The notes: generated by a model not told the origin, from the sequence alone. A DNA stretch of 64,000 nucleotides from an uncultured Clostridia bacterium (GCA_947630285.1 CANRHD010000004.1:55767-119766); one strand, 5' to 3'; counted from the first letter of the stretch, positions 17,415 to 27,236 are shown. Program-made: numbers and translations.

Positions 17415-18224
17415 TTAGGCATTAAAGCAAAATTTTTCAATGGCATATGCGACGCCGTCCTCATCGTTTGAAAGGGTTATAAAATCCGCCGCAGCTTTAA
17501 CGGGCGGTTGGGCGTTTCCCATTGCTACGCCTATGCCTGCGCTTTTAATCAAAGGAATATCGTTGTACCCGTCGCCGCAGGCAAGGGTTTTTGAAGCGTC
17601 AATTTTTAAATACTCGCAGAGTTTAATCAGCGCTTTTCCCTTGTCAAGACCTTTCGGTACAAGCTCAAGGTAATAGGGCTCGGAGCGAAACACATTGACG
17701 CATTTAAGCTGTTCTTTCATATTTTGCTCCGCCTGCTCAAGGTCACGGGTTTCATCGGTAAGCAGAAACTTAGGGACGGGATATTTCAATTCCTCAAGCA
17801 GGTTTTCAACATAAACAACCTCAAGATTATTAAGCGATGTTTCCTCAAGAAAGTACTTGTCCCTTGATTTTTGGGTGATAGCCTTGCCGTCCTTATAGGT
17901 GGCTATCGATATTCCGTTATTTTCGGCGCATTCAATTATTTCGGGGAAAAATTCGGGTTCAATCATAGTTTGCGATACGGTTTTCCCCGTTTTAAGGTCA
18001 ATGGTAACAGAACCGTTAAAAGAAATAAGATAACCGCCGAGCTTTTCCAGGCCGAGCTCGCCGACATACTGCTTTAAGCCCGTAACCGACCGCCCGGAAG
18101 CAATTACAAGCTTTCCGCCCATATCAATAAATTTAAAAATCGCTTTCTTGGTTTTGTCCGTAATTCTCTTATTGCTGTCAACAAGAGTGCCGTCTATATC
18201 AAGCGCAATTAACTCTATGTTCAA
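17415..18224 (-). CDS. Cof-type HAD-IIB phosphatase
   Basis: 269 residues from a TTG at 18224, chosen because GGTGA lies 5 bases upstream and the protein then begins directly at the conserved IELIALDIDGTLVDSNKRI. A longer TTG reading from 18269 lacks a ribosome site. Motifs: DIDGTL nucleophile, SGRS (motif II Ser), KGKAL lysine, ACGDGYNDIPLIKSAGIGVAMGNA (motif IV), with a type IIB cap between. Cof-like enzymes dephosphorylate sugar phosphates or flavin precursors; the exact substrate is not predictable. Confidence 0.92.
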   Translation of the reverse strand: MNIELIALDIDGTLVDSNKRITDKTKKAIFKFIDMGGKLVIASGRSVTGLKQYVGELGLEKLGGYLISFNGSVTIDLKTGKTVSQTMIEPEFFPEIIECAENNGISIATYKDGKAITQKSRDKYFLEETSLNNLEVVYVENLLEELKYPVPKFLLTDETRDLEQAEQNMKEQLKCVNVFRSEPYYLELVPKGLDKGKALIKLCEYLKIDASKTLACGDGYNDIPLIKSAGIGVAMGNAQPPVKAAADFITLSNDEDGVAYAIEKFCFNA

Positions 18225-18278
18225 ATAAATCACCGCAAATATTTTAGCACTGTATCTTTTGTTAAGCAATAAGTTGCA

Positions 18279-19322
18279 TTAAATTTTAATCTGATTAAAA
18301 GAATACATGGTTTTTGTGTTTTCGTCCGTAACATTGATGCTTATTTCGGTTAAACTCGGCCCGATGTACTCGTGCCCGATTGCCGAATATCCGCTTGCGT
18401 TGCTTAGCTGATAATATCTGCCGTTATAAAATGAGCACATATTATTGCTGTGCTGATGGGCGCAGGAAATTAAGGAAATATTTTCGTTATCCCCTATCGC
18501 TTCATCAAAAACGCTGTCGTTTTCAATATCGTCATAGGGAAATGCGTCTGACATAACATAACCTTTATACGCTTCGCCGTTGTCATAAGCTTTTTGAAAT
18601 TCGTTAGTCTGCATATGAAAGAAAACGCTTGTTTTTACATTCCTTTTTTCAACGCCGTCCAAAAGCCATTTGGCCTGATTTTCTTTTATGTAATCGTATT
18701 TTCCTATCGCTTTTACGGTCCTTGCAAGGGAGTCCATAACGGCGATACCGTGAACAAGCTTTCCGGAAAAATTCAGGTCTATAAACAAATTCATACTGCC
18801 GTCAACGCCTTTAGTGTTGGCACATATAAAATGCTCATACTGCATCATATAGGCTATTATATCCTCGTTTTCCCCGTCGATTTCACCGTCATTATTTCCC
18901 GGTGCAAAAGTCCACGGGATATTATACTTCTCTACTGTTTCAGCAAAAATGTCAATAGCTTTATATTTATCATAATCCGCTTTAAGATTAAAGCCGTCAA
19001 CCAAATCGCCGTCAACAACAATTAAATCGTATTTGTTTTCCGAAATAACCCTATTAATTCCGTCAAGTGTTTTTGCGTCGTTTTCACAAGTTCCGTTAAA
19101 AAAATGAGTATCGTTTATTTTTAAAACTTTAAATATTCCCGAACCGTCAACATTCAGCGCAACCGGCGCTTTATTGTAAATATCGCCGTAAGAATTGACC
19201 GAGCCGGACTTGTCGCAGTTAAATCTGTAAAGAACAAAAGAAGAAAATATGACAGCAGCGCAGAGAAGCAAGGATATTGCGGCAATTATGGCCTTTAGAG
19301 CCTTTTTTCTTTTTGCTTTCAT
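18279..19322 (-). CDS. Membrane-anchored metallophosphoesterase
   Basis: About 347 residues from an ATG at 19322 with GGGAGG 8 bases upstream. One N-terminal membrane segment (about residues 10-33) and an outside catalytic domain. Calcineurin-like metal motifs are KINDTHFF (D-x-H), VVDGDLVDG, APGNNDGE (usual GNHD with N in place of H), VFFHMQTN and SCAHQHSNN (usual GHxH). The overall layout resembles the purple-acid-phosphatase/PhoD-like extracellular phosphatases. It is the gene after the dockerin-bearing phosphatase and separated from it by a terminator. Confidence 0.85.
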   Translation of the reverse strand: MKAKRKKALKAIIAAISLLLCAAVIFSSFVLYRFNCDKSGSVNSYGDIYNKAPVALNVDGSGIFKVLKINDTHFFNGTCENDAKTLDGINRVISENKYDLIVVDGDLVDGFNLKADYDKYKAIDIFAETVEKYNIPWTFAPGNNDGEIDGENEDIIAYMMQYEHFICANTKGVDGSMNLFIDLNFSGKLVHGIAVMDSLARTVKAIGKYDYIKENQAKWLLDGVEKRNVKTSVFFHMQTNEFQKAYDNGEAYKGYVMSDAFPYDDIENDSVFDEAIGDNENISLISCAHQHSNNMCSFYNGRYYQLSNASGYSAIGHEYIGPSLTEISINVTDENTKTMYSFNQIKI

Positions 19323-19349
19323 CGCAGTACCTCCCGTTGATTGTCCAAA

Positions 19350-19383
19350 CAAAGTAAGATGCAGCCTTGCGGTTGCATCTTAC
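19350..19383 (-). terminator. Hairpin terminator after the dockerin phosphatase
   Basis: GTAAGATGCAACC and GGCTGCATCTTAC pair over 13 positions with a 4-base loop, followed on the minus strand by a short T run. Confidence 0.7.
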
Positions 19384-19391
19384 AATAAAAT

Positions 19392-22300
19392 TTATCTCAA
19401 TTTTGCAATTATTTCAAGCACCCATTTGGCGTCTGTAACGGAAATATTGCCGCTTCTGTTTACATCGGCCGAAGCTTGCTGAGTTTTGCTCAAATTCTTT
19501 AAGCCTACGATGTACTGAAGTATCAATTTTGCATCGACTAACGAAACAACACCGTCCCCGTTTACATCGCCGAGGCCGTCGGCACAAGCCATATTTTTAG
19601 CCGTACTCTTGGAGAGCGCAAAGCTGTCAATCTTAATGTTCTTGCCGTCAACAACCTTGTAAGCGTCAAAGAAGAGCTTATCTCCCTTAATCTGAATTGC
19701 GGAGAATACGGGATTGCTTGCATAGGCGGTCTTTTCCGCTCTCGGGAACTGCTCATCGGTAGCCGTTACATCTTTAACGCTGTAGTATTTAACGCCGGCA
19801 CAGCCGTCAATGGCGTAAATCGGAGCTTTGGCGTTTATCTTTGCCTCATAGCTTGAGGCGTTGTTTACAAGAGTTTTTGTATCGCAGTCAACAACCTTAT
19901 TACCGCTCATAGCTCCTGTTCTCAAATAAACATGGTCATGCCCCTGAAGCACAAGGTCGATGCCGAGCTCCGGCATAAGGGTTGCAAGCTGATTGCGGAG
20001 GCCTATAACATCTTTGTCGTCAAAGTGCGAACCGTTTGAATATACAGCCTTATGGAGAGCGACTATTTTCCACTGCTTTTTGCTTGATTTGGCGTCCTTT
20101 TTGAGCCATTCAAGCTGGTCTATGCTCAAGCCCCCGTTATCGTCAAGATCGTTTGTGTTAAGCACCATAATATGAGCGTTGTTATAATCAAACGAATAAT
20201 AAACGCCCGTTTCAAGGTCCTGGTTGGGAAGATTTGAAAGCATAAAATTGTTTGTTACGCATGCGCCGGAATCCTCATGGTTACCGGTCGTAGGCATAAG
20301 CACGGAGCTCATAAGGTTCTTGGAAGCGCAGTTGAGGGACCAGTTCCACTGTTTAAAGTTTGTGCCGGAGTCTACCTGATCGCCCGTGTGCATAATAAAC
20401 GCCGAATCTGGGTACATCTTGTAGGCGGAGGCTACGGTATCCGCCCAAACCTCATACTGCCTTTCAATGCCTCCCTGGCTGTCGCTCATATGGAAGAAAG
20501 TAAAGCTGTTTGAATTGTCGGCGGTTTCAATAACGCCCACATCGCTCCACCAATTCTTTGAAGCGTCGCCTATTCGGTAGCAATACTTGGTGTTAGGCTT
20601 TAAGCCTGTGATACTTACTTCGTGCCTGTTAATGTCAAACTCGTAGCCCAAAATGCCGAAAACGCCGAAGTCGATGCCGGGATATTCCCTCTGCGTTCTC
20701 GTGGTTTTTGCGCTTATGCCAGCCGTAGTCGGCTTGCCCGTAAACGAAGGAGTTTTTGAATAAGGTACAATTTCAATGTCCGAACCCGTAACGCTTACCT
20801 TAGTGTACCAGGAAATATTCCTCGAGGTAGAAGCGTCCTTGCCGAATGTAACGGCAACTCCGGACGGGAGCCTGAGATCCTCCACGGTGGGAACTACCTC
20901 AACCTTACCGCTGTATTTTACGGTTTCGTTGCTGTCCGCAGGACCCGAATCCGTGGTAAAGTCATAGAGATAATTATAAATTTCATAGGCTATTGTGTCC
21001 ATTTGGCTCTCTGTCATATACTCGTCAAGGAAATAATTTAACAAATCTTCGAGAGAGTTAATATCGGCAATACCCAGAGCCAGAACAACGGTTACAAGGT
21101 TGCCGGCGTTCACCTTGGGCATATCGCTTCCCACAGACCCGTCAAGCGTGGAGAGAACGGAGTCCAAAAGCCCCAATTTCTGTTCCTTTGAAAGCGTACC
21201 GAAGAATTTTAAGGGGTCAATTTCCAAAGTGGGAAGTATCTCGTCCTTAAGCAAATCGTTGAGAACAACATCGACAAGCGTATCGAAAATCGCCTGAGCC
21301 GTGTCGCCCCGTTCAAACTTAGCGATTGCGTCGTTTAAAAATGTATCGCCTGTTCTGTCCTCATCGCCGAAATACATATACGCAAGCACGGAAGAAATTG
21401 CGTCTCCCAAATTGCCCGGACGGGTTTTACTGCCAATGCCGAGAGTTTTAAGGTACTTGGTGCAGGCATAGTCGGAAACCTTAACTGAAGTGAGCTTCCT
21501 GATAACCTTATCGACAACCTCGATGCTGTGCTGGGGATCGTCTATGTATTTCTTTTCAAGCTGTTTGCAAACCGTTTGAAGCAGAGATTTAATTGCAGAT
21601 TTCGTTATCCCGTCAAGACTGCCCAAATCCGTGTTTTCAAGCAACGAATCAATCAGGGAGTCTATATCAAGAAGCCCGTTAAGGTAATTGTAAAATCCCC
21701 CTGCCTTTTTGACATCGGGACAAACTTTATATTTAAGGAAATACTCAACATATTTGTCCGCAAAATTGCTTATGTCGCTTCCGCCGAAATTAAGCGCAAA
21801 GGAAGTGTACTTAAAGGGCTTGGCATATTTTTTACCGAAAGCGGCAATTTGCATTGCATAGTCGCAGTCAAAAGTCTTATACTCGGCGCTTACGCTTGAA
21901 TCGGACGCCGTATTGTCCATTTTAACTACTCTGTAATAGTTGGGGAAATTTATAAGCGAAGCCGTTGCACAGTCGGTAATGGTTTCGCCGTTATCTGTGG
22001 TGAGGGTTGCAATATCGTGGAAATGAAGATGTCCCGTAAAGGCATAGTGCATACCTGCGTCTGCAAGCTTTTCGGCAACCTCCTGCCAATTATCTATCAC
22101 AAACGCCTGCATGGTGCAGTCCTCATGCTCATAGTGTTCAACAAGATTGAAATGCGTCATACCTATTACGGTAAGACCCTTTTCCTGAGCCTTTTTCGTC
22201 TCTTCGATTGCCCATTTTAAAACGCCGTCGGAGAAAGCGCCTCTTGTCTCGCCCACATCTTCGCCGTCGGAGGTGTTGTCTGCGCTGTAACAGCCGCCGT

Positions 22301-22913
22301 CCATGGCAATAAGTCTGTAGCCGCCGTCAAGAGTGGCCGCATATGAAAGACCGCCTGCCTCCTCGCCTTTCGGAGGGACATAGAAAGAGTCTGCAAGGTC
22401 ATAGCCCAAATCCGCAAAAATCTCACGGAATTCCGCAGGCTGAGTGTTGCGGACGCTCTTGAATTTGCCGTCCGTAAACCTTGCGGAATTGGCGTTCCTT
22501 ATATCGTGGTTACCGTTGATAACCAAAACCTGAATACCCGTTTCCTCTTCAAATGCTTTGAGCTTTTCAGCCAAAGCCTTAAGGCTGTCATACTCGCCGT
22601 TTTTTGAAAGATCGCCGGGAACGATGATATATTTAAGCCCGTTTTCTTTCGCCTGAAGCTTGTACCCCTCAAGGGCGGCGTCAAGCAAAGCGTCAGATAA
22701 ATAAGAGGTTGTGGAATTTAATTCCGACGCCTTAATAAATTCGCCTATATTTGTACCCATAAGCGAACGGGGGAAGTAATGCAAATCCGACATTACGCCG
22801 AATGTCAACTCTCCTTTGTTTGCCGTTTCCGCAAAGACGGTTACCGGCGCTGCGGAGATGACAAGAATTGCCGAAATAATTACGGCTAAAAACTTTTTCA
22901 CAAAACCTTTCAT
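19392..22913 (-). CDS. Secreted double metallophosphatase with C-terminal type I dockerin
   Basis: 1173 residues from an ATG at 22913 with AGGAGG upstream; a promoter lies inside the longer reading from 22988, excluding it. A signal peptide ends near VFA-ET (about residue 30). Domain order: a first calcineurin-like phosphatase (MSDLHYF, VPGDLSKNGE, INGNHD, GMTHFN, FTGHLHFHD); a helical region of about 300 residues; a purple-acid-phosphatase-type Fn3 domain (TGLKPNTKYCYRIGD); a second phosphatase (HMSDSQGG, HTGDQVDSG, TTGNHED, LQGHDHVYLR); and a dockerin (DVNGDGVVSLVDAKLILQYI and DVNRSGNISVTDAKWVLEII, both calcium loops intact). Dockerins dock onto cohesins of cellulosome scaffoldins, so this phosphatase is likely carried on the cell surface complex. 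The phosphorylated substrate is unknown. Confidence 0.92.
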   Translation of the reverse strand: MKGFVKKFLAVIISAILVISAAPVTVFAETANKGELTFGVMSDLHYFPRSLMGTNIGEFIKASELNSTTSYLSDALLDAALEGYKLQAKENGLKYIIVPGDLSKNGEYDSLKALAEKLKAFEEETGIQVLVINGNHDIRNANSARFTDGKFKSVRNTQPAEFREIFADLGYDLADSFYVPPKGEEAGGLSYAATLDGGYRLIAMDGGCYSADNTSDGEDVGETRGAFSDGVLKWAIEETKKAQEKGLTVIGMTHFNLVEHYEHEDCTMQAFVIDNWQEVAEKLADAGMHYAFTGHLHFHDIATLTTDNGETITDCATASLINFPNYYRVVKMDNTASDSSVSAEYKTFDCDYAMQIAAFGKKYAKPFKYTSFALNFGGSDISNFADKYVEYFLKYKVCPDVKKAGGFYNYLNGLLDIDSLIDSLLENTDLGSLDGITKSAIKSLLQTVCKQLEKKYIDDPQHSIEVVDKVIRKLTSVKVSDYACTKYLKTLGIGSKTRPGNLGDAISSVLAYMYFGDEDRTGDTFLNDAIAKFERGDTAQAIFDTLVDVVLNDLLKDEILPTLEIDPLKFFGTLSKEQKLGLLDSVLSTLDGSVGSDMPKVNAGNLVTVVLALGIADINSLEDLLNYFLDEYMTESQMDTIAYEIYNYLYDFTTDSGPADSNETVKYSGKVEVVPTVEDLRLPSGVAVTFGKDASTSRNISWYTKVSVTGSDIEIVPYSKTPSFTGKPTTAGISAKTTRTQREYPGIDFGVFGILGYEFDINRHEVSITGLKPNTKYCYRIGDASKNWWSDVGVIETADNSNSFTFFHMSDSQGGIERQYEVWADTVASAYKMYPDSAFIMHTGDQVDSGTNFKQWNWSLNCASKNLMSSVLMPTTGNHEDSGACVTNNFMLSNLPNQDLETGVYYSFDYNNAHIMVLNTNDLDDNGGLSIDQLEWLKKDAKSSKKQWKIVALHKAVYSNGSHFDDKDVIGLRNQLATLMPELGIDLVLQGHDHVYLRTGAMSGNKVVDCDTKTLVNNASSYEAKINAKAPIYAIDGCAGVKYYSVKDVTATDEQFPRAEKTAYASNPVFSAIQIKGDKLFFDAYKVVDGKNIKIDSFALSKSTAKNMACADGLGDVNGDGVVSLVDAKLILQYIVGLKNLSKTQQASADVNRSGNISVTDAKWVLEIIAKLR

Positions 22914-22941
22914 AAAACTCCTCCTAATTTTGTATAAAGGT

Positions 22942-22970
22942 ATTGTACCATAATTAAAGGCAATATTCAA
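22942..22970 (-). promoter_or_regulatory. Promoter of the dockerin phosphatase gene
   Basis: TTGAAT (22970-22965), 17-base spacer, TACAAT (22947-22942) on the minus strand, about 30 bases before the start codon. Confidence 0.7.
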
Positions 22971-23009
22971 TAAAAATAACACAGTCATAATTACAGAAAA
23001 AAACGGAAG

Positions 23010-23462
23010 CTAATTGTCTATTTTTTCAAGTATGGCGTCAAGCTTACGGTGTAAATCCTCAAGTATTATTTCACTTTTCAAATTAACCTTGTAGTCGTTC
23101 TCCGCCCTTTGTCTGTCCTTTTCCTCCTGCCTTTTCTGGCTCATCATTATAAGCGGAGCCTGTATTGCGGCGACACAGGACAATACAAGGTTAAGCAAAA
23201 CAAACGGGTACGGGTCGAAAGCTCTGGTTAAAACAAGGGCGTTTATGATTATCCAGCCTATCAAAACAAGTGTAAAGGAAATGATAAAAGTCCAACTGCC
23301 GGCAAAAGCCGCCATTTTATCCGAAGCCTTCTGCCCGAAGCTTTCACGGCCGGTATCGGAAAAGGAAATTTTATCTTCTATCAATTTGTGTATTAAATCT
23401 TCGTCTGTCATATCATCTCTGACATCATTTAAAATCTTACCTAAAAGCTCGTGCTTATTCAA
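23010..23462 (-). CDS. DUF1003 membrane protein
   Basis: 150 residues from a TTG start with GGAGG 7 bases upstream. Two membrane helices (about 55-75 and 85-108) carry the DUF1003 signature: GSWTFIISF, IIINALVL, FDPYPFVLLNLVLSCVAAIQAPLIMMSQKRQEEKDR. The rest is helical and charged. Function is not known for the family; the charged C-terminal helix may interact with partners in the cytoplasm. Confidence 0.9.
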   Translation of the reverse strand: MNKHELLGKILNDVRDDMTDEDLIHKLIEDKISFSDTGRESFGQKASDKMAAFAGSWTFIISFTLVLIGWIIINALVLTRAFDPYPFVLLNLVLSCVAAIQAPLIMMSQKRQEEKDRQRAENDYKVNLKSEIILEDLHRKLDAILEKIDN

Positions 23463-23520
23463 AACAATTCCTCCGTTTCTTATAAAAATATTATCAATAA
23501 AACGGCCTTAAATATGCAAA

Positions 23521-23548
23521 GAAAGCATCGGAATAACCGATGCTTTCT
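23521..23548 (-). terminator. Terminator of the nucleoside transporter operon
   Basis: GAAAGCATCGG and CCGATGCTTTC form an 11-pair stem with a 5-base loop, followed by TTT on the minus strand. Confidence 0.75.
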
Positions 23549-23560
23549 GCAAGAAATAAA

Positions 23561-24544
23561 TTATCTGTCTTCCCTGAAATACGAAAGTCCCAAAGACGCC
23601 GGAGGCTGATTTTCCTTTTTCTGTCTTATGCTTATAATTATCAAAACAAAAATCGTAACCAGGTACGGAAGCATTTTTATTATTTCCTTGGCGCTGCTTG
23701 AAAGACCCGGAATATAAACGCAGATTATATATAAGCCGCCGAAAAGGAAAGAGCTTAAAATTGCGGATTTAGGCTTCCAAATTGCAAAAATAACTATCGC
23801 AACGGCAAGCCAGCCCCTGTCGCCGAAGCCGTTGTTTGTCCACGCGCCGCTTGTATAATCCATAACGAAATACAAACCGCCCAGGCCCGCTATCGCACCG
23901 CCTATACATGTGGCGAGGTACTTATATTTTGTAACGCTTATGCCGGCGGCGTCTGCTGTGGCAGGATTTTCACCCACCGCCCTGAGATTAAGACCTACCC
24001 TTGTCCTGTTTAAAACGAAGGAGGAAATAAGCGCTATTGCTATTGCGAGATATACCAAAAATCCAAACGAGAGGAAGGTTTCTCCGAACAGACCCAGCTT
24101 TCCGTAAAACGGCAGAGGCGTTTTGTAGCAGATGCCTGTTTTTATGAGGGAAATCGAACCTGTTTCACCGAAGAGGCTCAACAGCGAACCGCCGAAGAAA
24201 TTGCCTATGCCTATACCGAATGTTGTCAGGGCAAGTCCCGTAACATTCTGATTTGCCCTTAATGTAACGGTGAGGAAGCTGTAAATCAGCGCCAAAAGCG
24301 TAGAGCCGAGCAAAGAAGAAATAAGCGGAATTAAAACAAGCAGTAACGGTACGGGATCGTCGGCCGATTTTTCGTATAAATAGCCGCCGATGATACCCGA
24401 AATTCCGCCCATATACATAATGCCCGGTATTCCGAGGTTAAGATTGCCGCTTTTTTCGGTAAATATTTCGCCTATTGAGCCGAAAAGCAAAGGAATGCTT
24501 TGAACAATCGCCGCATTAATAAATGCACAAATGGTAGATAACAT
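23561..24544 (-). CDS. Nucleoside ABC transporter permease (NupQ-like)
   Basis: 327 residues with about eight to ten membrane helices. Family markers of BMP-type importer permeases are GEIFTEKSGNLNLGIPGIMYMGG, TLRANQNVTGLALTTFGIG, and RAVGENPATADAAGISVTKYKY (the cytoplasmic coupling loop). It pairs with the permease encoded immediately upstream (adjacent genes, no gap) and the double ATPase, importing nucleosides bound by the BMP lipoprotein. ATG follows AAGGAGG. Confidence 0.93.
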   Translation of the reverse strand: MLSTICAFINAAIVQSIPLLFGSIGEIFTEKSGNLNLGIPGIMYMGGISGIIGGYLYEKSADDPVPLLLVLIPLISSLLGSTLLALIYSFLTVTLRANQNVTGLALTTFGIGIGNFFGGSLLSLFGETGSISLIKTGICYKTPLPFYGKLGLFGETFLSFGFLVYLAIAIALISSFVLNRTRVGLNLRAVGENPATADAAGISVTKYKYLATCIGGAIAGLGGLYFVMDYTSGAWTNNGFGDRGWLAVAIVIFAIWKPKSAILSSFLFGGLYIICVYIPGLSSSAKEIIKMLPYLVTIFVLIIISIRQKKENQPPASLGLSYFREDR

Positions 24545-25654
24545 TTATTTTTCCTCCTTATGCTTTGATTTGAAATTAATTTTATAATTAATGAAAAACT
24601 CACTGCCTATTATAAAGAAAATAATTATACCCGTGAGAATATCGGAAACGCTTTCGTTTAATCGGCAAACCGTGGCTATCTCGCCTGCGCCCCTCTGAAG
24701 AAAGACGATTAAAAACGATGTGAGCACCATAACCGCAGGATTAAACTTTGCAAGCCAGGAAACCATAACCGCCGTAAAGCCCATACCTCCGGCAAGATCT
24801 TTTGTAACCGTATGATTGGTACCCGACACAAGCAAAAATCCGGCAAGACCGCACAGACCGCCCGAAATCGTCATGGTTCTGACTATGACCTTTTTAACAT
24901 TAATACCTATGTATTTTGCCGTGTTACTGCTCTCGCCGACTACCGCTATTTCATACCCCTGTTTGCTTGACTTGAGATAGAAATACATAACAACCGTAAG
25001 TACGGCGACAATTAAAATATTTATTAAATATTTTTGCCCGAACAAATTGGGAAGCCAGCCTGCCTTTGTACTTGCGTTAATAAGACCCATAACGCTTGAA
25101 CCGCTCGGAACCCAGAGCATTATAAAAAACGAAACCAGCTGAATTGCAACATAATTCATCATAAGGGTAAAGAGAGTTTCGTTTGCGTTCCATTTTGCTT
25201 TAAAAACGGCAGGAATTAAGCCCCAAATTATGCCGGACAAAATACTTGCAACAAACATAATCAAAATCAGAAGTATATTCGGAAGCGAGTCCTTTAAATA
25301 AAACATACACGCCGCCGATGCAAGTCCGCCGACAAGCACCTGACCCTCGGCGCCGAGGTTCCAGAATTTCATCTTAAAAGCCGGCGTAACAGCAAGAGAA
25401 ATGCACAAGAGCATCGCTATATTCTGAAAAAGCGTTCTGACCTTTGAAAGGGAGCCGAAGTTGCCGGAAAACATTGCTTTAAATACCTGTACGGGATTAT
25501 ATCCCGTAAGCAACACTACAACAACGGCGGAAACCAACAGCGAAACGGCTATTGCGATAAGGCGTACAGACCATGCTCCTGCTGTGGAGATGTCGCCCCT
25601 TTTGGTAATGTGGAGAAAAGGCTCATGAGCAGTTTTTTTAGCATTGTTATTCAT
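24545..25654 (-). CDS. Nucleoside ABC transporter permease (NupP-like)
   Basis: 369 residues, polytopic. Markers: TLFQNIAMLLCISLAVTPAFK, MKFWNLGAEGQVLVGGLASA, SGIIWGLIPAVFKAKWNANE, and VVGESSNTAKYIGINVKKVI (coupling loop). The ATG has GGAGG 8 bases upstream and overlaps the end of the ATPase gene by 8 bases, which suggests translational coupling. It forms the membrane channel together with the NupQ-like protein. Confidence 0.93.
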   Translation of the reverse strand: MNNNAKKTAHEPFLHITKRGDISTAGAWSVRLIAIAVSLLVSAVVVVLLTGYNPVQVFKAMFSGNFGSLSKVRTLFQNIAMLLCISLAVTPAFKMKFWNLGAEGQVLVGGLASAACMFYLKDSLPNILLILIMFVASILSGIIWGLIPAVFKAKWNANETLFTLMMNYVAIQLVSFFIMLWVPSGSSVMGLINASTKAGWLPNLFGQKYLINILIVAVLTVVMYFYLKSSKQGYEIAVVGESSNTAKYIGINVKKVIVRTMTISGGLCGLAGFLLVSGTNHTVTKDLAGGMGFTAVMVSWLAKFNPAVMVLTSFLIVFLQRGAGEIATVCRLNESVSDILTGIIIFFIIGSEFFINYKINFKSKHKEEK

Positions 25655-27182
25655 TGTCTTTTCCTCCGTTTGAATTAGTCATAAGGTATCCGATTTCTTC
25701 CTTTTTGGCAGTTCTGCCGTCAACAACGCCTGTAATCCTGCCCTCGCCTATTACAAGTATCCTGTCGCAAAGCTCGATTAAAACATCGAGATCCTCGCCT
25801 ACAAATATAACGGCAACGCCCTTTTCCTTCTGCTCGTTAAGCAGGTTGTAAATTGTGTAAGAGGAATTTATGTCAAGTCCCCTTACGGGATAGGCCGCCA
25901 TAAGCACGGTCGGCGAAGATGAAATTTCCCTGCCTACCAAAACCTTTTGAACATTGCCGCCCGAAAGCCGTCTTACGGGCGTGTTCGCACTCGGCGTAGC
26001 GACCTCAAGCTGTTGAATAATTTTCTCGGCAAGCGTTTTCGGCTCTTTTTTCTGTAAAAAGAACGATTTGCCCTTTCTGTAGCTTCTGAGCAGCATATTT
26101 TCGACAATATCCATATTGCCCACAAGCCCCATGCCGAGCCTGTCCTCCGGTACAAAAGAAAGGCGCACACCGAGAGAACGGATTTGAAGCGGCGTTTTAT
26201 CTTTGAGATTTTCTGATTTTTCGGTTTTAGGGTCGTTGTAAATAATTTCGCCCTGTTCTATGTGCTGTAAGCCCGCAATAGCCTCAAGCAATTCTCTTTG
26301 ACCGGAACCTGCTATGCCTGCAATACCGAGTATTTCGCCCGAATAGGCCTCAAATGAAATGTTGTCGAGAACCTTTACGCCGTCCCGGTTCTTGCAGTCA
26401 AGGTTTTTAACCTCAAGTCTTTTTTGAGGATTGACAGGTTCGCTTCTTTTTATGTTTAAATCAATTTTCTGGCCTACCATCATCTCGGTAAGCTCGCTCT
26501 CGTTTGTCTGTGAAGTGATGACGGTGCCTATATATTCGCCCTTTCTCAATACGGCTACCCTGTCGGAGAGAGCCAAAACCTCGTGCAGTTTATGGGTGAT
26601 AATTATAATAGTCTTGCCGTCCTCTTTCATTTTTCGCAGAACATTGAAAAGCTTTTGAGTTTCCTGCGGAGTAAGCACGGCGGTAGGCTCGTCAAGTATC
26701 AGAATATCCGCTCCCCTGTAAAGCACCTTAATTATTTCAACCGTCTGCTTTTCGGATACGGACATCTCGTGAATTTTCTTTTCGGGGTCAATGTCAAACC
26801 CGTATTTTTCGGCTATCTGCGAAACCCTTTGGGTGGCGTTTTTAATGTTGTATCTGCCCTGCTCCTCAAGCCCCAGCACTATATTTTCCGCCGCAGAAAA
26901 AACATCTACAAGCTTAAAATGCTGATGAATCATACCGATTTTATAATCAAAAGCGTCCCTGGGAGATTTAATGACAACTTCTTCGCCGTTAATAAGTATC
27001 TTGCCCTCGTCGGGATAATAGATACCGGAAATCATATTCATCAAAGTTGTTTTTCCGCTGCCGTTTTCTCCCAAAAGCGAAAGTATTTCACCCCTGTAAG
27101 CGCAGAGATTGACATTTTTATTTGCCGTAACGGAACCAAAGCGCTTTGTAATGCCCCTTAATTCCAAAGCAATCTCGCTCAT
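25647..27182 (-). CDS. Nucleoside ABC transporter ATPase, two nucleotide-binding domains (NupO-like)
   Basis: 511 residues from an ATG at 27182; a TTG reading from 27218 runs through a terminator stem. Two ABC modules: the first has Walker A LLGENGSGKTTL, signature MSVSEKQ and Walker B ILILDEPTAVL; the second has IAGIAGSGQRELL (a modified Walker A), signature LSGGNVQK and VLMAAYPVRGLD in place of the normal Walker B. This asymmetry is normal for RbsA/BMP-type double ATPases, where one site is degenerate. The ribosome site (AAAGGA) is modest. It powers uptake by the two permeases encoded downstream. Confidence 0.94.
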   Translation of the reverse strand: MSEIALELRGITKRFGSVTANKNVNLCAYRGEILSLLGENGSGKTTLMNMISGIYYPDEGKILINGEEVVIKSPRDAFDYKIGMIHQHFKLVDVFSAAENIVLGLEEQGRYNIKNATQRVSQIAEKYGFDIDPEKKIHEMSVSEKQTVEIIKVLYRGADILILDEPTAVLTPQETQKLFNVLRKMKEDGKTIIIITHKLHEVLALSDRVAVLRKGEYIGTVITSQTNESELTEMMVGQKIDLNIKRSEPVNPQKRLEVKNLDCKNRDGVKVLDNISFEAYSGEILGIAGIAGSGQRELLEAIAGLQHIEQGEIIYNDPKTEKSENLKDKTPLQIRSLGVRLSFVPEDRLGMGLVGNMDIVENMLLRSYRKGKSFFLQKKEPKTLAEKIIQQLEVATPSANTPVRRLSGGNVQKVLVGREISSSPTVLMAAYPVRGLDINSSYTIYNLLNEQKEKGVAVIFVGEDLDVLIELCDRILVIGEGRITGVVDGRTAKKEEIGYLMTNSNGGKDNE

Positions 27183-27216
27183 ATCCCCTGCCGTCCTTTC
27201 ATTTAGTATTGAAAAC

Positions 27217-27236
27217 AAAAAAGCCGAGCCCGGCTG
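27217..27236 (-). terminator. Small terminator ahead of the ATPase gene
   Basis: AGCCG-GGCT-CGGCT followed by TTTTTT on the minus strand, 35 bases before the ATPase start. Short stem, so probably leaky. Confidence 0.6.

Noticed and set aside
22914..22988. Longer N-terminus for the dockerin phosphatase
   Set aside because: The extension contains a good promoter and precedes a ribosome site and signal peptide that mark the ATG at 22913 as the start.
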